NCBI GenBank assembly: GCA_001898225.1
Contig: MKTJ01000046.1
Location: 1-64,000, forward strand
Direction of reading: 5' to 3'
Source of the DNA: Chloroflexi bacterium 54-19
Lineage (GTDB): Bacteria; Chloroflexota; Chloroflexia; Chloroheliales; Chloroheliaceae
DNA: 64,000 bases
Both the position numbers and the translations under genes were made by a program. The notes below the pieces were generated by a model that was given only the letters and a program-made list of their open reading frames with translations, was not told the origin of the DNA and did not search any database. Numbering within the stretch: the first letter of the stretch is position 1; every line of letters begins with the position of its first letter. Below are positions 14,769 through 23,757 of this stretch, piece by piece.

Positions 14769-17291
14769 TTAGCGTTTGGTCCAGGCCCGGTCCTTCTGCT
14801 TCTGGAAGAAGGTCGTCAGAGCCAGCAGCACCAGGAACATTCCGACCATGCCACCCCAGCGTCCGAGTAGATGGTCGCGGCGGCTATCAAGCTGGACATT
14901 GCCGGAATAATCCTTGGTGATGCTCGGATTATCGTCGTAGTTGTTCGGGTCGAACGGCCCGGTGATGGTCTTGGCGGCCTGCTCGACGCTTACCCCGGCG
15001 GCAGCGGCGGCGGTCTGGATGGTGTTGTAGTAGAGGTTGTTCAGGTTGGCCGAGGTACCCAGGCTTTCGATGGACCATTTCGAGATGGTCACATAGCTAA
15101 GATACTGGCTCGGACCTTCCAGCGGGAAAATCAACCCGGCCAGGATGATTTGAGGCACCAGCAAAATCGGGACAATGCTCCCGGCCTTGTCGGTGTTGCT
15201 GACCAGGGCCGAAACCAGCAGACCCATCCCGACCCCGCCCATCGTGGTCAGCCAGGTGCCGATAATCAGTTCCAGGGGCGCCGGGAGAAAAGCCCCGGTC
15301 GTCGGGACGCCGCAGCGCAGCATCACGATGCCAATCAGGGTCACGCTCTGAATAAGGCTCAACACCGAGAGGACCGCCACCTTCGACATGATGTAGGGCA
15401 GCACTTTCAGGTTGACCAGCCGTTCCCGCAGGTAAATCGCGTTTTCCTTGGTGAGTTCGCGGGCGGCGTTGCTGGTGCCGAACCAGACGGCCACAATCGC
15501 CAGGATGAAAAGGACGCGCTGGGTCTGGATAGGCGCTTTCCCGGCCTGGAAAATGTTATCCCCGGCCACAAGGGCCAGCACCAGGCCGATAATCGGCGCT
15601 TGCAACAGCAGTACCAGTAAATTTACCCGGTCCTGCCTCATAAGCTGGACGTAGCGGCGGGTTAAAATCCAGAACTGCCGCCAGCCCGATACTTTGGCCT
15701 GTGCGCTAGCAGATTTTACTTTCCTGGCCTTAACTTCTTTAGCCGCCGCAATTTGCGGTTGGTGTTGTTGGGTAGCCGCTAGGGCCGCCTGGGGCGCGCC
15801 GATGTAGCGGTGATAGTATTCGGACTGCCTGAACTTCTCGGCCCACTGCACGGCGCTGTCGGGGTTCTGCTCCAGGGTGCTGTAGATGTCGGCGAACTCC
15901 TTGACCTGGAAGAAGGTGAGGGCATCCTGCGGCGAACCGAAGAAGACCAGCCGCCCACCGGGGGCCATAAAGACCACCTTGTCACAGACCGTTATATTGC
16001 TGGTGGCGTGCGTAACCAGGATAATCGTCCGGCCCTGGTCGGCCAGCCGCCGCAACAGGAACATCATGCGTTTGTCGAGGCCCGGGTCGAGGCCCGAGGT
16101 CGGCTCGTCAAGGTAAAAGAGGTTCGGCTTGGCTAAAAGTTCGACCGCTATCGAAATTCGTTTGCGCTGCCCGCCCGATAGCCGAGAGACCTCCACTTTA
16201 CGGCGGGCCGTCATCTCGACATCTTCCAGCACCTCGACCAACCGCTTTTCGATTTCGGCGTCGGGGGTGTCTTTGGGGAGGCGGAGTTTCGCCACATAGT
16301 AAAGGGCTTGCTCGACCGTCAGGTTGCGGTGAATGATGTCGTCCTGGGGCACGTAGCCGAGGCTGTTACGCAGCAGGTCGGGGTTTTCCTCGGTATCCTG
16401 GCCGTTGACCAGGACCTGTCCCTGCGAGGCGGGGCGAAAGCCGTTGAGGGCGTCCATCAGGGTCGATTTACCCGCCCCGCTCCCGCCCACAATCGCCACG
16501 AATTCTTTGGGTTGGATGGTCAGCGAAATATTATCTAAGAGGACCAGGTTGCCCTTGTTGACGGATTTGCTCAGGCCGACCGCGTCAATCCGAATGGTGT
16601 TACCGGGGGTTTCGGCCACCAGGTCGCCCTGGAAGACCAGTTGGTACCCGGCTACCTGGATTTTTTCGCCCGGCTGGATAGCGACCGGTTGGCGCGGGTG
16701 GAGACGCTGCCCCCGCACAAAAGTGCCGTTGGTGCTGCCCAGGTCTTCAATTACGGCCTGGGGCCCTTCCCGGCGAATGACCGCGTGATGCCCCGAAACC
16801 TGGGGATAGTTCAGTCGCAAGGCGTTATCCGAGGTCCGGCCAATTGTAACAAACGGCGTAACCGGGGAAAGTTTGACCTCCTGGACGCTCGTTACTGCCG
16901 GGCGAGAGTGGTCGTGATAGGTCAGGGTCGCCAGGTTGCCCAGTTCGTCCCCGATCCGGATAACGTCACCGTCTACAAGCTGGCGCGAGGGAATCCGTTT
17001 GCCCTGGTATAGCAGCCCGTTGCTCGAATTCTGGTCGGTCAGGTAATAACCCTGGGGTGTCAGGGTCAGGAGGGCGTGCTGCCGGGAAACGGTTTCAATG
17101 GGAATGACAATATCGTTTTTGGAATGCCGTCCGATGGTCAACTGTGGCGCACCCAGGGTATAATGCCGGGTGGCGTTGTGGTACTGGACGCTCAGGGTCG
17201 GTTTTGCCAGGGGGCTAAAGACAATTGTTTTAAAAACGGCATCATCGGCAGCAGTAACCTGGGGAAATTCCGACCTTTCAACGGTAGACAC
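14769..17291 (-). CDS. ABC transporter with two N-terminal FHA domains, ABCG-type
   Basis: An 840-residue half-transporter fusion. Two FHA phosphothreonine-binding domains (about 50-112, LTIGRHSKNDI and SRQH; about 147-212, VTIGRTSDN, SGHH and STNGTF) precede an ABCG-like ATPase with Walker A GGSGAGKST (269-277), signature LSGGQRKR, Walker B LFYLDEPTSGLD and the ATSN H-loop region, then an ABC2-type membrane domain from about 545 to the end. The FHA domains imply control by a Ser/Thr kinase or docking to a phosphorylated partner; no such kinase is in the window. The start is GTG with AGGAGG 7 bases upstream. Substrate unknown. Confidence 0.93.
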   Translation of the reverse strand: MSTVERSEFPQVTAADDAVFKTIVFSPLAKPTLSVQYHNATRHYTLGAPQLTIGRHSKNDIVIPIETVSRQHALLTLTPQGYYLTDQNSSNGLLYQGKRIPSRQLVDGDVIRIGDELGNLATLTYHDHSRPAVTSVQEVKLSPVTPFVTIGRTSDNALRLNYPQVSGHHAVIRREGPQAVIEDLGSTNGTFVRGQRLHPRQPVAIQPGEKIQVAGYQLVFQGDLVAETPGNTIRIDAVGLSKSVNKGNLVLLDNISLTIQPKEFVAIVGGSGAGKSTLMDALNGFRPASQGQVLVNGQDTEENPDLLRNSLGYVPQDDIIHRNLTVEQALYYVAKLRLPKDTPDAEIEKRLVEVLEDVEMTARRKVEVSRLSGGQRKRISIAVELLAKPNLFYLDEPTSGLDPGLDKRMMFLLRRLADQGRTIILVTHATSNITVCDKVVFMAPGGRLVFFGSPQDALTFFQVKEFADIYSTLEQNPDSAVQWAEKFRQSEYYHRYIGAPQAALAATQQHQPQIAAAKEVKARKVKSASAQAKVSGWRQFWILTRRYVQLMRQDRVNLLVLLLQAPIIGLVLALVAGDNIFQAGKAPIQTQRVLFILAIVAVWFGTSNAARELTKENAIYLRERLVNLKVLPYIMSKVAVLSVLSLIQSVTLIGIVMLRCGVPTTGAFLPAPLELIIGTWLTTMGGVGMGLLVSALVSNTDKAGSIVPILLVPQIILAGLIFPLEGPSQYLSYVTISKWSIESLGTSANLNNLYYNTIQTAAAAAGVSVEQAAKTITGPFDPNNYDDNPSITKDYSGNVQLDSRRDHLLGRWGGMVGMFLVLLALTTFFQKQKDRAWTKR

Positions 17292-17363
17292 GGTTGTTCC
17301 TCCTGAATAAAGGACTTTTTTTAAATAATGGATTTTTATGATGGTGGTTTGCCAGCTAATGAA

Positions 17364-18383
17364 TCAGGCTGCCAGCAATTCTTTTTTATAAGTGATATTT
17401 TTTAATAATTTTGGAACAACCGGGTCTGGTTCGGCGGGCAAGGTTGCTGCCGCACCGCTCCATTTTACCGTTGAAAGGAAGGCCAGCACCCGACTTTTGT
17501 ATTCATCCGGGCGGGCTTTGAAAAGTTTGGTATGCTCGACACCGGGTAGGGTCCAGAGTTCGCAGGGCTGCTGGGCGCGGGCCTGTAACATCTGGCTGTT
17601 TACCACCTCGGTCAGGCTGTCGGCCTCGCCGTGTAGCAGCAAGAGCGACCCGGCGGCCAGTTTACCAACCGCGTTAACGGGGTGGAGGGCCCTGGCGTCG
17701 AACCCGTGATGGTGCGCGATGACCCGGTAGAGATAATGGGCTACCGGCCAGGCCACCAGGCGGGGAATTTTCCAGGTTACTGCTACCTGGGTATGGATGG
17801 AACGGTACAACTGGGCGTAGGCGCTGTCGGCGATGACCGCCTTGATAGCCGGGTTTTCGGCTGCCGCCAGGATGGCCGCCGCCGCTCCCATCGAAGTGCC
17901 CAGCACCGCGATGTTCTCCTGACCACGCGCTTGCAGATAAGCTACCGCGCCGTGCAGGTCCAACCGCTCCATAATACCGATTGAAGTGCCTTTGCCATCG
18001 TCGCTCTGGCCGTGTCCCCGGAAGTCCGGCAAAAAGACGTTGTAACCGGCTTGCTGGAGCCAACCGGCGAAGGCCAGGTTGCCGCTCTTGTTCGAGCGAT
18101 AACCGTGGGCGACGATGACAGTGATATTGCTTTCCGGGGCCGGGACAAACCAGCCTTTAAGCTGAATCTGGTCGGCGCTTGCGAAGCTGACTTCTTCGTA
18201 AGCAAGCCCGTAAGCGGCGGGGGTCTGGTCCTTCAGGCTGCGCGGCACCCGGCAAAGGCGTTGGATGGCGTAGTTGTTGAACTTCTTTACCGGGTTAGAC
18301 GTAACCGAAGGTTTTTGTTGATAAGCCGTTTTACTATATTTATTCTTTATATAAGCTAACTTTGTGTTTGGGATACCCAGCAT
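17364..18383 (-). CDS. Alpha/beta hydrolase
   Basis: A 339-residue alpha/beta hydrolase. Oxyanion region VAHGYRSNKSG, nucleophile Ser164 in LGTSMGAAA, acid in LLHGEADSLT and His in GVEHTKLF make a complete triad. The layout and VFLPDFRGHGQSDDGKGT match the YqkD/FrsA-like esterase group. No signal peptide is clear; residues 1-45 are a basic lead without obvious function. The 325-bp upstream spacer carries tandem GTGA-N6-TCAC sites, so control by a CRP/FNR-type regulator is suspected. Confidence 0.85.
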   Translation of the reverse strand: MLGIPNTKLAYIKNKYSKTAYQQKPSVTSNPVKKFNNYAIQRLCRVPRSLKDQTPAAYGLAYEEVSFASADQIQLKGWFVPAPESNITVIVAHGYRSNKSGNLAFAGWLQQAGYNVFLPDFRGHGQSDDGKGTSIGIMERLDLHGAVAYLQARGQENIAVLGTSMGAAAAILAAAENPAIKAVIADSAYAQLYRSIHTQVAVTWKIPRLVAWPVAHYLYRVIAHHHGFDARALHPVNAVGKLAAGSLLLLHGEADSLTEVVNSQMLQARAQQPCELWTLPGVEHTKLFKARPDEYKSRVLAFLSTVKWSGAAATLPAEPDPVVPKLLKNITYKKELLAA

Positions 18384-18482
18384 GTCAGCCGAACTTTCTT
18401 AATACTTCTTTTTAAATACTTTGTTTTTATTATGTTTGTGTTTTTTATATTCGGACCGTGACTAACCGGCCCGGTGAAATAA

Positions 18483-18570
18483 GTGTACCTTTTCAGGTGA
18501 TTTGGAACATCTGTAAAACCACCTAAGGCAAAGTGACGCATTTCACTTTTGGTTGAGTGATCTATTTCAC
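18483..18570. promoter_or_regulatory. Tandem CRP/FNR-like sites upstream of hydrolase
   Basis: Two perfect GTGA-N6-TCAC palindromes lie at 18533-18546 and 18557-18570, centred 24 bp apart, and a weaker GTGT-N6-TCAG lies at 18483-18496, 50 bp from the first. The half-site spacing is that of CRP/FNR-family operators. They sit 100-190 bp before the hydrolase start and behind the adk terminator. No CRP/FNR gene is in the window. Confidence 0.55.
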
Positions 18571-18653
18571 TTCGAGGTAGAAGTAAGTAGGTAATTTTAG
18601 GGATTGGGGTGAGGAGGCACAGTTTTTAAAAAGGGGTTTATACAGAATTATAT

Positions 18654-18699
18654 AAAAAACCCGGCAGTATGGCTAAAACGATTAGCTCATATTGCCGGG
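18654..18699 (-). terminator. Rho-independent terminator of adenylate kinase gene
   Basis: On the minus strand CCCGGCA-ATATGAGCTAA pairs with TTAGCCATA-CTGCCGGG (one mismatch region, 5-base loop), followed by TTTTTTATA. Confidence 0.92.
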
Positions 18700-18708
18700 C
18701 AGGGTTAT

Positions 18709-19377
18709 CTAGGCCGGTTTTTTCTCGAACCCGGCTACGATACGCTGGGCCACCACTTCAGGGTCGCCGGAAGCGTCCACGGTCTGGACAATATTACGGG
18801 GCCGGTAGTATGCCAGGAGCGGCTCGGTCTCGCCCTCGTAAACGTTCAACCTTTTGACGATAACGTTTGGCAAATCGTCGGCCCGCTGCACGAGTAAGCC
18901 GCCGCGCGCCAGGCAGCGGTCCACCGCTTCCTCGTCGTTGATATGGATGATTTCTTCCGGCCCGGCCCCGTAGCAAATCCGGCGGCCCCCCAGCCGGTAA
19001 ACCGCTTCCGAAACACTCAATTTCAGGTTCACCACACCGGTCAGGGGCCGGTCCAGTTCCTCCAGGATTTTGTCTAGGGCTTCGGCCTGGGGGATAGTCC
19101 GGGGGAAACCGTCCAGTAGAAAACCTTTGTCGGGTGGTAAATTTTCGAGCCATTTACGAATAGTCGCAATCATGGTCTCGTCATCGACCAGTTCGCCCCG
19201 CGCCAGTAAGTCCCGCACCTTCAGGCCCAACTCGGTCCCGGCAGCGGATTCTTCGCGCAACATTTTGCCGGTGGAAAGCGATACAATCGGCCACCGTTTG
19301 AGCAAAAACTTTGATTGGGTGCTTTTCCCGGCTCCCGGCGGTCCGAATAAGGCAAGATGCATCCGGCTATCGGACAT
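18709..19377 (-). CDS. adk: Adenylate kinase family protein
   Basis: Interconverts ATP, ADP and AMP. P-loop GPPGAGKST (12-20), the AMP-binding STGKMLREE region, and FLLDGFPRTIPQAEAL match adenylate kinase; the LID (RRICYGAGPEE to QRADDLP) lacks the zinc cysteines. I use the ATG at 19377: the in-frame GTG at 19389 overlaps the AAAGGAG ribosome site, whereas the ATG is correctly spaced from it. 222 residues, close to the family norm. This copy is outside the ribosomal-protein operon where adk often resides, so it may be a second adk; the symbol is by family. Confidence 0.85.
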   Translation of the reverse strand: MSDSRMHLALFGPPGAGKSTQSKFLLKRWPIVSLSTGKMLREESAAGTELGLKVRDLLARGELVDDETMIATIRKWLENLPPDKGFLLDGFPRTIPQAEALDKILEELDRPLTGVVNLKLSVSEAVYRLGGRRICYGAGPEEIIHINDEEAVDRCLARGGLLVQRADDLPNVIVKRLNVYEGETEPLLAYYRPRNIVQTVDASGDPEVVAQRIVAGFEKKPA

Positions 19378-19629
19378 ATAGACGCTCACTCCTTTGATTA
19401 TTTAACCTGGCGGCCCTCGCCAAACCGGCAAAAGCCTATTGTAACGCACCGCGCCAGGTTGATTCAACCTGTTTATGCAGAAAGTAAGCCGTATTTTGCA
19501 AGAGTTTGGCCCGGAGCGCAAATTAGTGATGTTGTAACTATTTACGGTCCGGTGCGTAATAAATTTTGACAACAAATTGAACGGGAATTTTTGAAATATA
19601 TTAAAGAGGTTTTAAAAGGAGCAAGGACG

Positions 19630-20124
19630 ATGGGCGGAAATTTTAAAGATTGGCGTTCCTGGACCAAAAACGCCAGCGAAAAAGTCAATAGCAGCACCAA
19701 AGAATGGGGCAATAATTCCAAAGAATTCGTGGAAGAAATCCGAGTAAACAGCAAAAATCTGGTCAGTGAGGTCGAGCGCCTTCTTAAAGAAAGCGAAGTC
19801 CGGCGTCTACGGATTCGCCAGGGCGATCGGGTCTTACTGGACATCCCGGTGGCCTGGGCGGCTATCGGGGCGTTACTGGCCCCACCTATTGCCGCTGTTG
19901 GAGCTATCGCTGCGGTTGCCACGGACTGTATTATCGAGGTAACGCGGGTGGTCCCGGCGGATGCCCCCACGCCTCCCCGGCCCCAACCGGCCCCTGCTCC
20001 GGCCCGGCCCCAGGAACCGGCGGCTTCCCGGCCAAATCCAAATCCTAATCCCGGCCCTAACTATAACCAGCCCAATAATAACCCTGATATTCCCAAGACC
20101 CCGGACGATTTAAATTACCGGTAA
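19630..20124 (+). CDS. DUF4342-like protein with Pro/Asn-rich tail
   Basis: A 164-residue protein. The central part (about residues 40-110) has the pattern LVSEVERLLKESEVRRLRI followed by LLDIPVAWAAIGALLAPPIA and a second hydrophobic stretch ending in a charged segment, as in DUF4342 proteins. The N-terminal 45 residues are Ser/Lys/Asn-rich and likely helical; the C-terminal 50 residues are Pro/Ala/Asn-rich and disordered. I start at the ATG at 19630, 8 bases after AGGAG, rather than the in-frame TTG at 19591. Probably membrane-associated by the Ala/Pro-rich hydrophobic hairpin; function unknown. Confidence 0.75.
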   Translation: MGGNFKDWRSWTKNASEKVNSSTKEWGNNSKEFVEEIRVNSKNLVSEVERLLKESEVRRLRIRQGDRVLLDIPVAWAAIGALLAPPIAAVGAIAAVATDCIIEVTRVVPADAPTPPRPQPAPAPARPQEPAASRPNPNPNPGPNYNQPNNNPDIPKTPDDLNYR

Positions 20125-20165
20125 CATCACGTTAAACGTTGAACGTGGGAACCTAAATTAAAAGA

Positions 20166-20203
20166 ACGGATGGTGAAATTTTTAAGAAATCGCCATCCGT
20201 TTG
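20166..20203 (+). terminator. Hairpin after the DUF4342-like gene
   Basis: ACGGATGGTGA (20166-20176) pairs with TCGCCATCCGT (20190-20200) with one G-U pair, followed by TTGTTCG. The U-tract is weak. A CGTTAAACG/CGTTGAACG double palindrome lies just before it (20130-20145). Confidence 0.55.
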
Positions 20204-20354
20204 TTCGCTCAGAAAAACCTTTGGGCCGAAATGTTTGAAAAAACCCTGCATGCTTAAGCGACCTGCAAAACCCCCGGATTTGATTTTTAGAATAGGTGTT
20301 TTGACCGAGGCTGAAAACTTGCCAGCCATGTTAAAATATATGGGTTAAATACGT

Positions 20355-20486
20355 CCCAGGTCTGATTTTCTACAGATTTGCCGGGTAGAAGTCCTAGGTA
20401 AAATAGGGATTGCTATACCCTTGAGCAAGTTTTATGGGTAACCACTCAAAGGGTTATGGCCTGAAGGATGTAACGGGAGACCTGGG
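20355..20486 (+). ncRNA. Candidate structured leader RNA (riboswitch-like four-stem domain)
   Basis: A 132-nt stretch closed by a perfect 8-bp stem, CCCAGGTC (20355-20362) with GACCTGGG (20479-20486). Inside are TTCTAC/GTAGAA (20368-20373, 20385-20390), CCTA/TAGG (20393-20396, 20404-20407) and a bulged stem ATACCC-TTGAG/CTCAA-A-GGGTTAT (20415-20457). The closing stem ends 21 bases before the ATG at 20508, with the GGAG ribosome site between them. I match it to no known riboswitch class. Confidence 0.4.
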
Positions 20487-20507
20487 TAGAGGACGGAGCG
20501 CACCTTT

Positions 20508-21425
20508 ATGAATACTCAAGAGAATTCAACTTCAACAACAGAATTTTCTCAGGATAACCAGGATAAAGGACTGCTAATAGATGTAGGCGGCCACCGCCTT
20601 TTCTACCGGACCAGCGGCGAAGGCAGCCCCACGGTTATTATTGAACTCGGTACCGGGGCCTCTCACGAAATTTACGGTCTGCTCGAAGAAGGTATTAGCA
20701 AATTCACGCGAGTAGTTGTCTACGACCGGGCCGGGTTGGGTCAAAGTGAACCCGGCAGCGTTCCGACCGATGGACCGGAGGTAGCCACACAACTCCACAC
20801 TTTGCTGCAAAAAGCCGGTATTCCTGGTCCCTATATCCTGGTGGGTCATTCGTTTGGCGGTATTTACATCCGGCACTTTGCCGCCCGGTTTGTTGACGAA
20901 GTGGCCGGTCTGGTCTTTGTAGACTCTTCTCACCCGGAACAAAATAAAAGAGTAGCTGCCGGAATCCGCCTCTCAACCAATCTCCTTTTTAAGGTTATTG
21001 GCACGCCTGGTATCGGTAAGCCCCTGTTGAAGTCGGTCTATAAGGGTATGCAAAAGGATTTGCAAAATTTACAGCCCGAAAATCTGGCCCAGTTTCGGGC
21101 CAACATGAAATCACCCAAACATATCCAGGGGGTGGCCGGTGAATATAAAGTGATTGGTACGGCCCTGGCCCAGACTACCAATCTTCGCCCGCTTGGGGAT
21201 ATACCAATTGTTGTTTTCAGCGCGACCCTACCGAAAGGGAGTTTTATAAAAAGCTGGCATGTCCTTCAGGGTGAAATTGCGGCCCTCTCGACCAACAGCA
21301 CCCATTTTAAGGTCGATGGGGCAAAGCACTTTACCCTTATATCCTATCCCGAATACGTGAAACTAATCGTTGAGAGTGTCCAGAAATTGGTTTTGGACTA
21401 CCGAGAAAAGGCCAATAGTAAATAG
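20508..21425 (+). CDS. Alpha/beta hydrolase
   Basis: A 305-residue alpha/beta hydrolase with the nucleophile elbow LVGHSFGGIY (Ser115), VYDRAGLGQSEPG before it and an AKHFTLISYPE His region at the end; the acid is probably in the strand before residue 250. The fold group (haloperoxidase/lipase-like) does not define a substrate. A GGAG 9 bases before the ATG is the ribosome site. The upstream 150 bases fold into a multi-stem leader. Starts a plus-strand run of functionally diverse genes. Confidence 0.87.
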   Translation: MNTQENSTSTTEFSQDNQDKGLLIDVGGHRLFYRTSGEGSPTVIIELGTGASHEIYGLLEEGISKFTRVVVYDRAGLGQSEPGSVPTDGPEVATQLHTLLQKAGIPGPYILVGHSFGGIYIRHFAARFVDEVAGLVFVDSSHPEQNKRVAAGIRLSTNLLFKVIGTPGIGKPLLKSVYKGMQKDLQNLQPENLAQFRANMKSPKHIQGVAGEYKVIGTALAQTTNLRPLGDIPIVVFSATLPKGSFIKSWHVLQGEIAALSTNSTHFKVDGAKHFTLISYPEYVKLIVESVQKLVLDYREKANSK

Positions 21426-21463
21426 TTATTCAGTAAATTATTAAAATTATTTAGAGGAAACAA

Positions 21464-22396
21464 GTGGCAGAAAAAATTAATTTCCAGGAAAGCCTGGCTA
21501 AAATAATTGACCCCAAACAAGCTTTATCCACCGGGTCGCTCCCGGCCTTCTCGAATATGACGCCGGAAGACCAGGCCCGGTTTGAAATGGTCTGGCCCGC
21601 CCTGGAAGTTGACCGCCGCCGCAAGATTGTGACGGCCCTGGTCGAACTGACCGAAGACAACATCAGCCTCGATTTTACCAGCGCTTTTTTCTTTCTCGTG
21701 AAAGACGAGGACGCCCAGGTGCGCGGCAAGGCTATCGAGGGTCTCTGGGAAGATGAAAGTCGCGACTGGTTGAATAAACTGCTCGAACTGGTGGCGAAAG
21801 ACCCGGACAGCACCGTCCGCGAGAAAGCGGCCCTCGGTCTGAGCAATTTCGCCTACCTGGCCGAAACCGGCAAAATTAATGACCGCTGGATTAAGAAGTT
21901 GCGCGAAGGGCTTTTCGAGCAACTTAACGCCAAAGATACCTACGTCAGCCGACGTTCCCTGGAAGCCCTGGGCTACTTCGGCACCGACGACCGGGTCATC
22001 CGGGCCATCCAGGACGCCTATAACAGTGATGACGACCTGGTCAAAGCCAGCGCCCTCAAGGCTATGGGCCGCTCTATAAATAAACGCTGGATACCTGAAA
22101 TCGGCAAAGAGCTGACCAGTACCGAGCCTTCTCTGCGCTACGAGGCCGCGACTGCTGCCGGGGAAATGAGCGCCGACGAACTGACCCAACCGGTTATCCG
22201 GTTGGTGGAAGACCACGACCGGGAAGTGGTGCTGGCGGCAATCTGGGCTTTAGGGCAGATTGGCGGGCCCGAATCTAGCCGGACCCTCAAAGCGCTGGCG
22301 AACAGCGACGATGAAGCCCTGGCGAACGCCGCTAACGAAGCCTTGACCGAGCTTTCGTTCGCCAACAACCCGCTCAATGTAATGAACAATCGCTAA
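21464..22396 (+). CDS. HEAT-repeat protein
   Basis: A 310-residue all-helical protein of tandem HEAT repeats, seen from about residue 65 onward as recurring patterns such as DEDAQVRGKAIEGLW, DPDSTVREKAALGLS, DDDLVKASALKAMG and DREVVLAAIWALGQIG. No enzymatic motif remains, so a scaffold or protein-binding role is likely. Start is GTG, preceded by AGAGGA. It lies 38 bp after the hydrolase and 40 bp before an aminotransferase, consistent with cotranscription. Confidence 0.88.
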   Translation: MAEKINFQESLAKIIDPKQALSTGSLPAFSNMTPEDQARFEMVWPALEVDRRRKIVTALVELTEDNISLDFTSAFFFLVKDEDAQVRGKAIEGLWEDESRDWLNKLLELVAKDPDSTVREKAALGLSNFAYLAETGKINDRWIKKLREGLFEQLNAKDTYVSRRSLEALGYFGTDDRVIRAIQDAYNSDDDLVKASALKAMGRSINKRWIPEIGKELTSTEPSLRYEAATAAGEMSADELTQPVIRLVEDHDREVVLAAIWALGQIGGPESSRTLKALANSDDEALANAANEALTELSFANNPLNVMNNR

Positions 22397-22436
22397 TTTT
22401 TTACTGGAACCGTTAATAGAAACGACGAGGTTAAAC

Positions 22437-23651
22437 TTGAGTACCGATACCGCAACCCATAACACGGATTGGACGCAGGACCTGTTGGCTCACCGGGCCG
22501 CAACTTTACCCCAGGCTATCAATATGGCCGGGGCGGAAGGTGTTATCTCTTTTAGCTACGGCTTGCCGGACGAGGAATCTTTCCCGGCAGCGGATTTAAG
22601 CCAGGCCGCCGCCGAGGTGATGAGCCAGGCTGCCCCTGCCGCGTTGCAGTACGGTGCCCCCGGTCCCCTGTCCGCCTACCTCGTTGATTTTATCGGACGC
22701 GACCAGAAACGCACGGTTACGCCCGCGAACCTGCTGGTTACGGTCGGGTCCAGCCAGGCGCTGGGCCTGGTCTGCCAGTTGTTGATTGACAAGGGCGATT
22801 ACATTATCGTCGAAGCGCCGACCTTTTTAGGGGCGGTACGGACCTTCCTGAACGCCGAGGCCGAGGTGGTCGAAACCCCTCTCGACGATGAAGGTATCGT
22901 CATTGAAGAACTGGATAAACTTATTACGGACCTGAAAGCGGACGGCAAGCGGGTCAAGTTTATCTACACTATCCCGACCTTCCAGAACCCGACCGGGGTC
23001 ACCCTCGGCCTGGAACGCCGCAAGGCCCTGCTGGCAGTGGCGAAAAAGCACCAGGTTATGATTCTGGAAGATGACGCTTACGCCGGGCTAATCTACGAAG
23101 GGGAAGTGCCGCCCTGGCTCTGGACCCTCGACGAGGACGATATGGTCCTGCACTGCGGCACTTTCTCGAAGGTGCTGGCGGCGGGCTTGCGTCTTGGCTG
23201 GATTGGTGGTCCGCCCGCTATCGTCAGCCGGATAGCTGCCCTGAAGGTAGACGGCGGGACCAGTCCATTTGCCGGGAATATCGCGGCCCAGTATGCTAAA
23301 GATGGCCGATTGGAAAAGCATATTCTCAAATTACGGGATATTTACCGGCGCAAACGCGACCGGACCCTGGCGGGACTGGAACGCTACATGCCGGATGGCG
23401 CACGCTGGAATACGCCCCAGGGTGGATTCTTTATATGGTTGGAGTTGCCTGAAAGCGTAGATACTGTTAAAATGTTACGAGATGCTATTGCGGCAGGCGT
23501 CAACTATACACCAGGTCCGGCCTGTTTTGCGAGCCGCAAAGGTAAAAACACTATCCGGTTGGCCTTTAGCCACCTGACGGTGGATAAAATTGACCCGGGG
23601 CTTCGAATCCTGGGTGAGGTTATCCAGCGCCAACTGGCCAACGGGAACTGA
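22437..23651 (+). CDS. PLP-dependent aminotransferase (2-aminoadipate/LysN type)
   Basis: A 404-residue fold-type I aminotransferase. Visible are the GSSQALGLV loop, PTFQNPTGVTL (Asn184), EDDAYAGL with Asp213, and HCGTFSKVLAAGLRLGW with Schiff-base Lys245. The overall pattern (GLPDEESFP start, TPQGGFFIWLELPE end) is that of the LysN/MocR-like group, which includes 2-aminoadipate and aromatic/valine aminotransferases. Start is TTG, 6 bases after GAGG. It lacks the GntR-type HTH of MocR regulators. An AT-rich perfect hairpin (23657-23680) follows the stop. Confidence 0.88.
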   Translation: MSTDTATHNTDWTQDLLAHRAATLPQAINMAGAEGVISFSYGLPDEESFPAADLSQAAAEVMSQAAPAALQYGAPGPLSAYLVDFIGRDQKRTVTPANLLVTVGSSQALGLVCQLLIDKGDYIIVEAPTFLGAVRTFLNAEAEVVETPLDDEGIVIEELDKLITDLKADGKRVKFIYTIPTFQNPTGVTLGLERRKALLAVAKKHQVMILEDDAYAGLIYEGEVPPWLWTLDEDDMVLHCGTFSKVLAAGLRLGWIGGPPAIVSRIAALKVDGGTSPFAGNIAAQYAKDGRLEKHILKLRDIYRRKRDRTLAGLERYMPDGARWNTPQGGFFIWLELPESVDTVKMLRDAIAAGVNYTPGPACFASRKGKNTIRLAFSHLTVDKIDPGLRILGEVIQRQLANGN

Positions 23652-23757
23652 CCATAATTAAGAAAAGGGTTTTTCTTAATCGCCGGTTTTTTAACAAATT
23701 TCTTTACAAGAGAATCGACATTTTTAGACCTATTTACAGTAAGAGCGAGGTGGAATT

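Noticed and set aside
18356..18541. 61-codon minus-strand ORF upstream of the hydrolase
   Set aside because: Lies in AT-rich regulatory DNA over the CRP-like sites and has no ribosome site.
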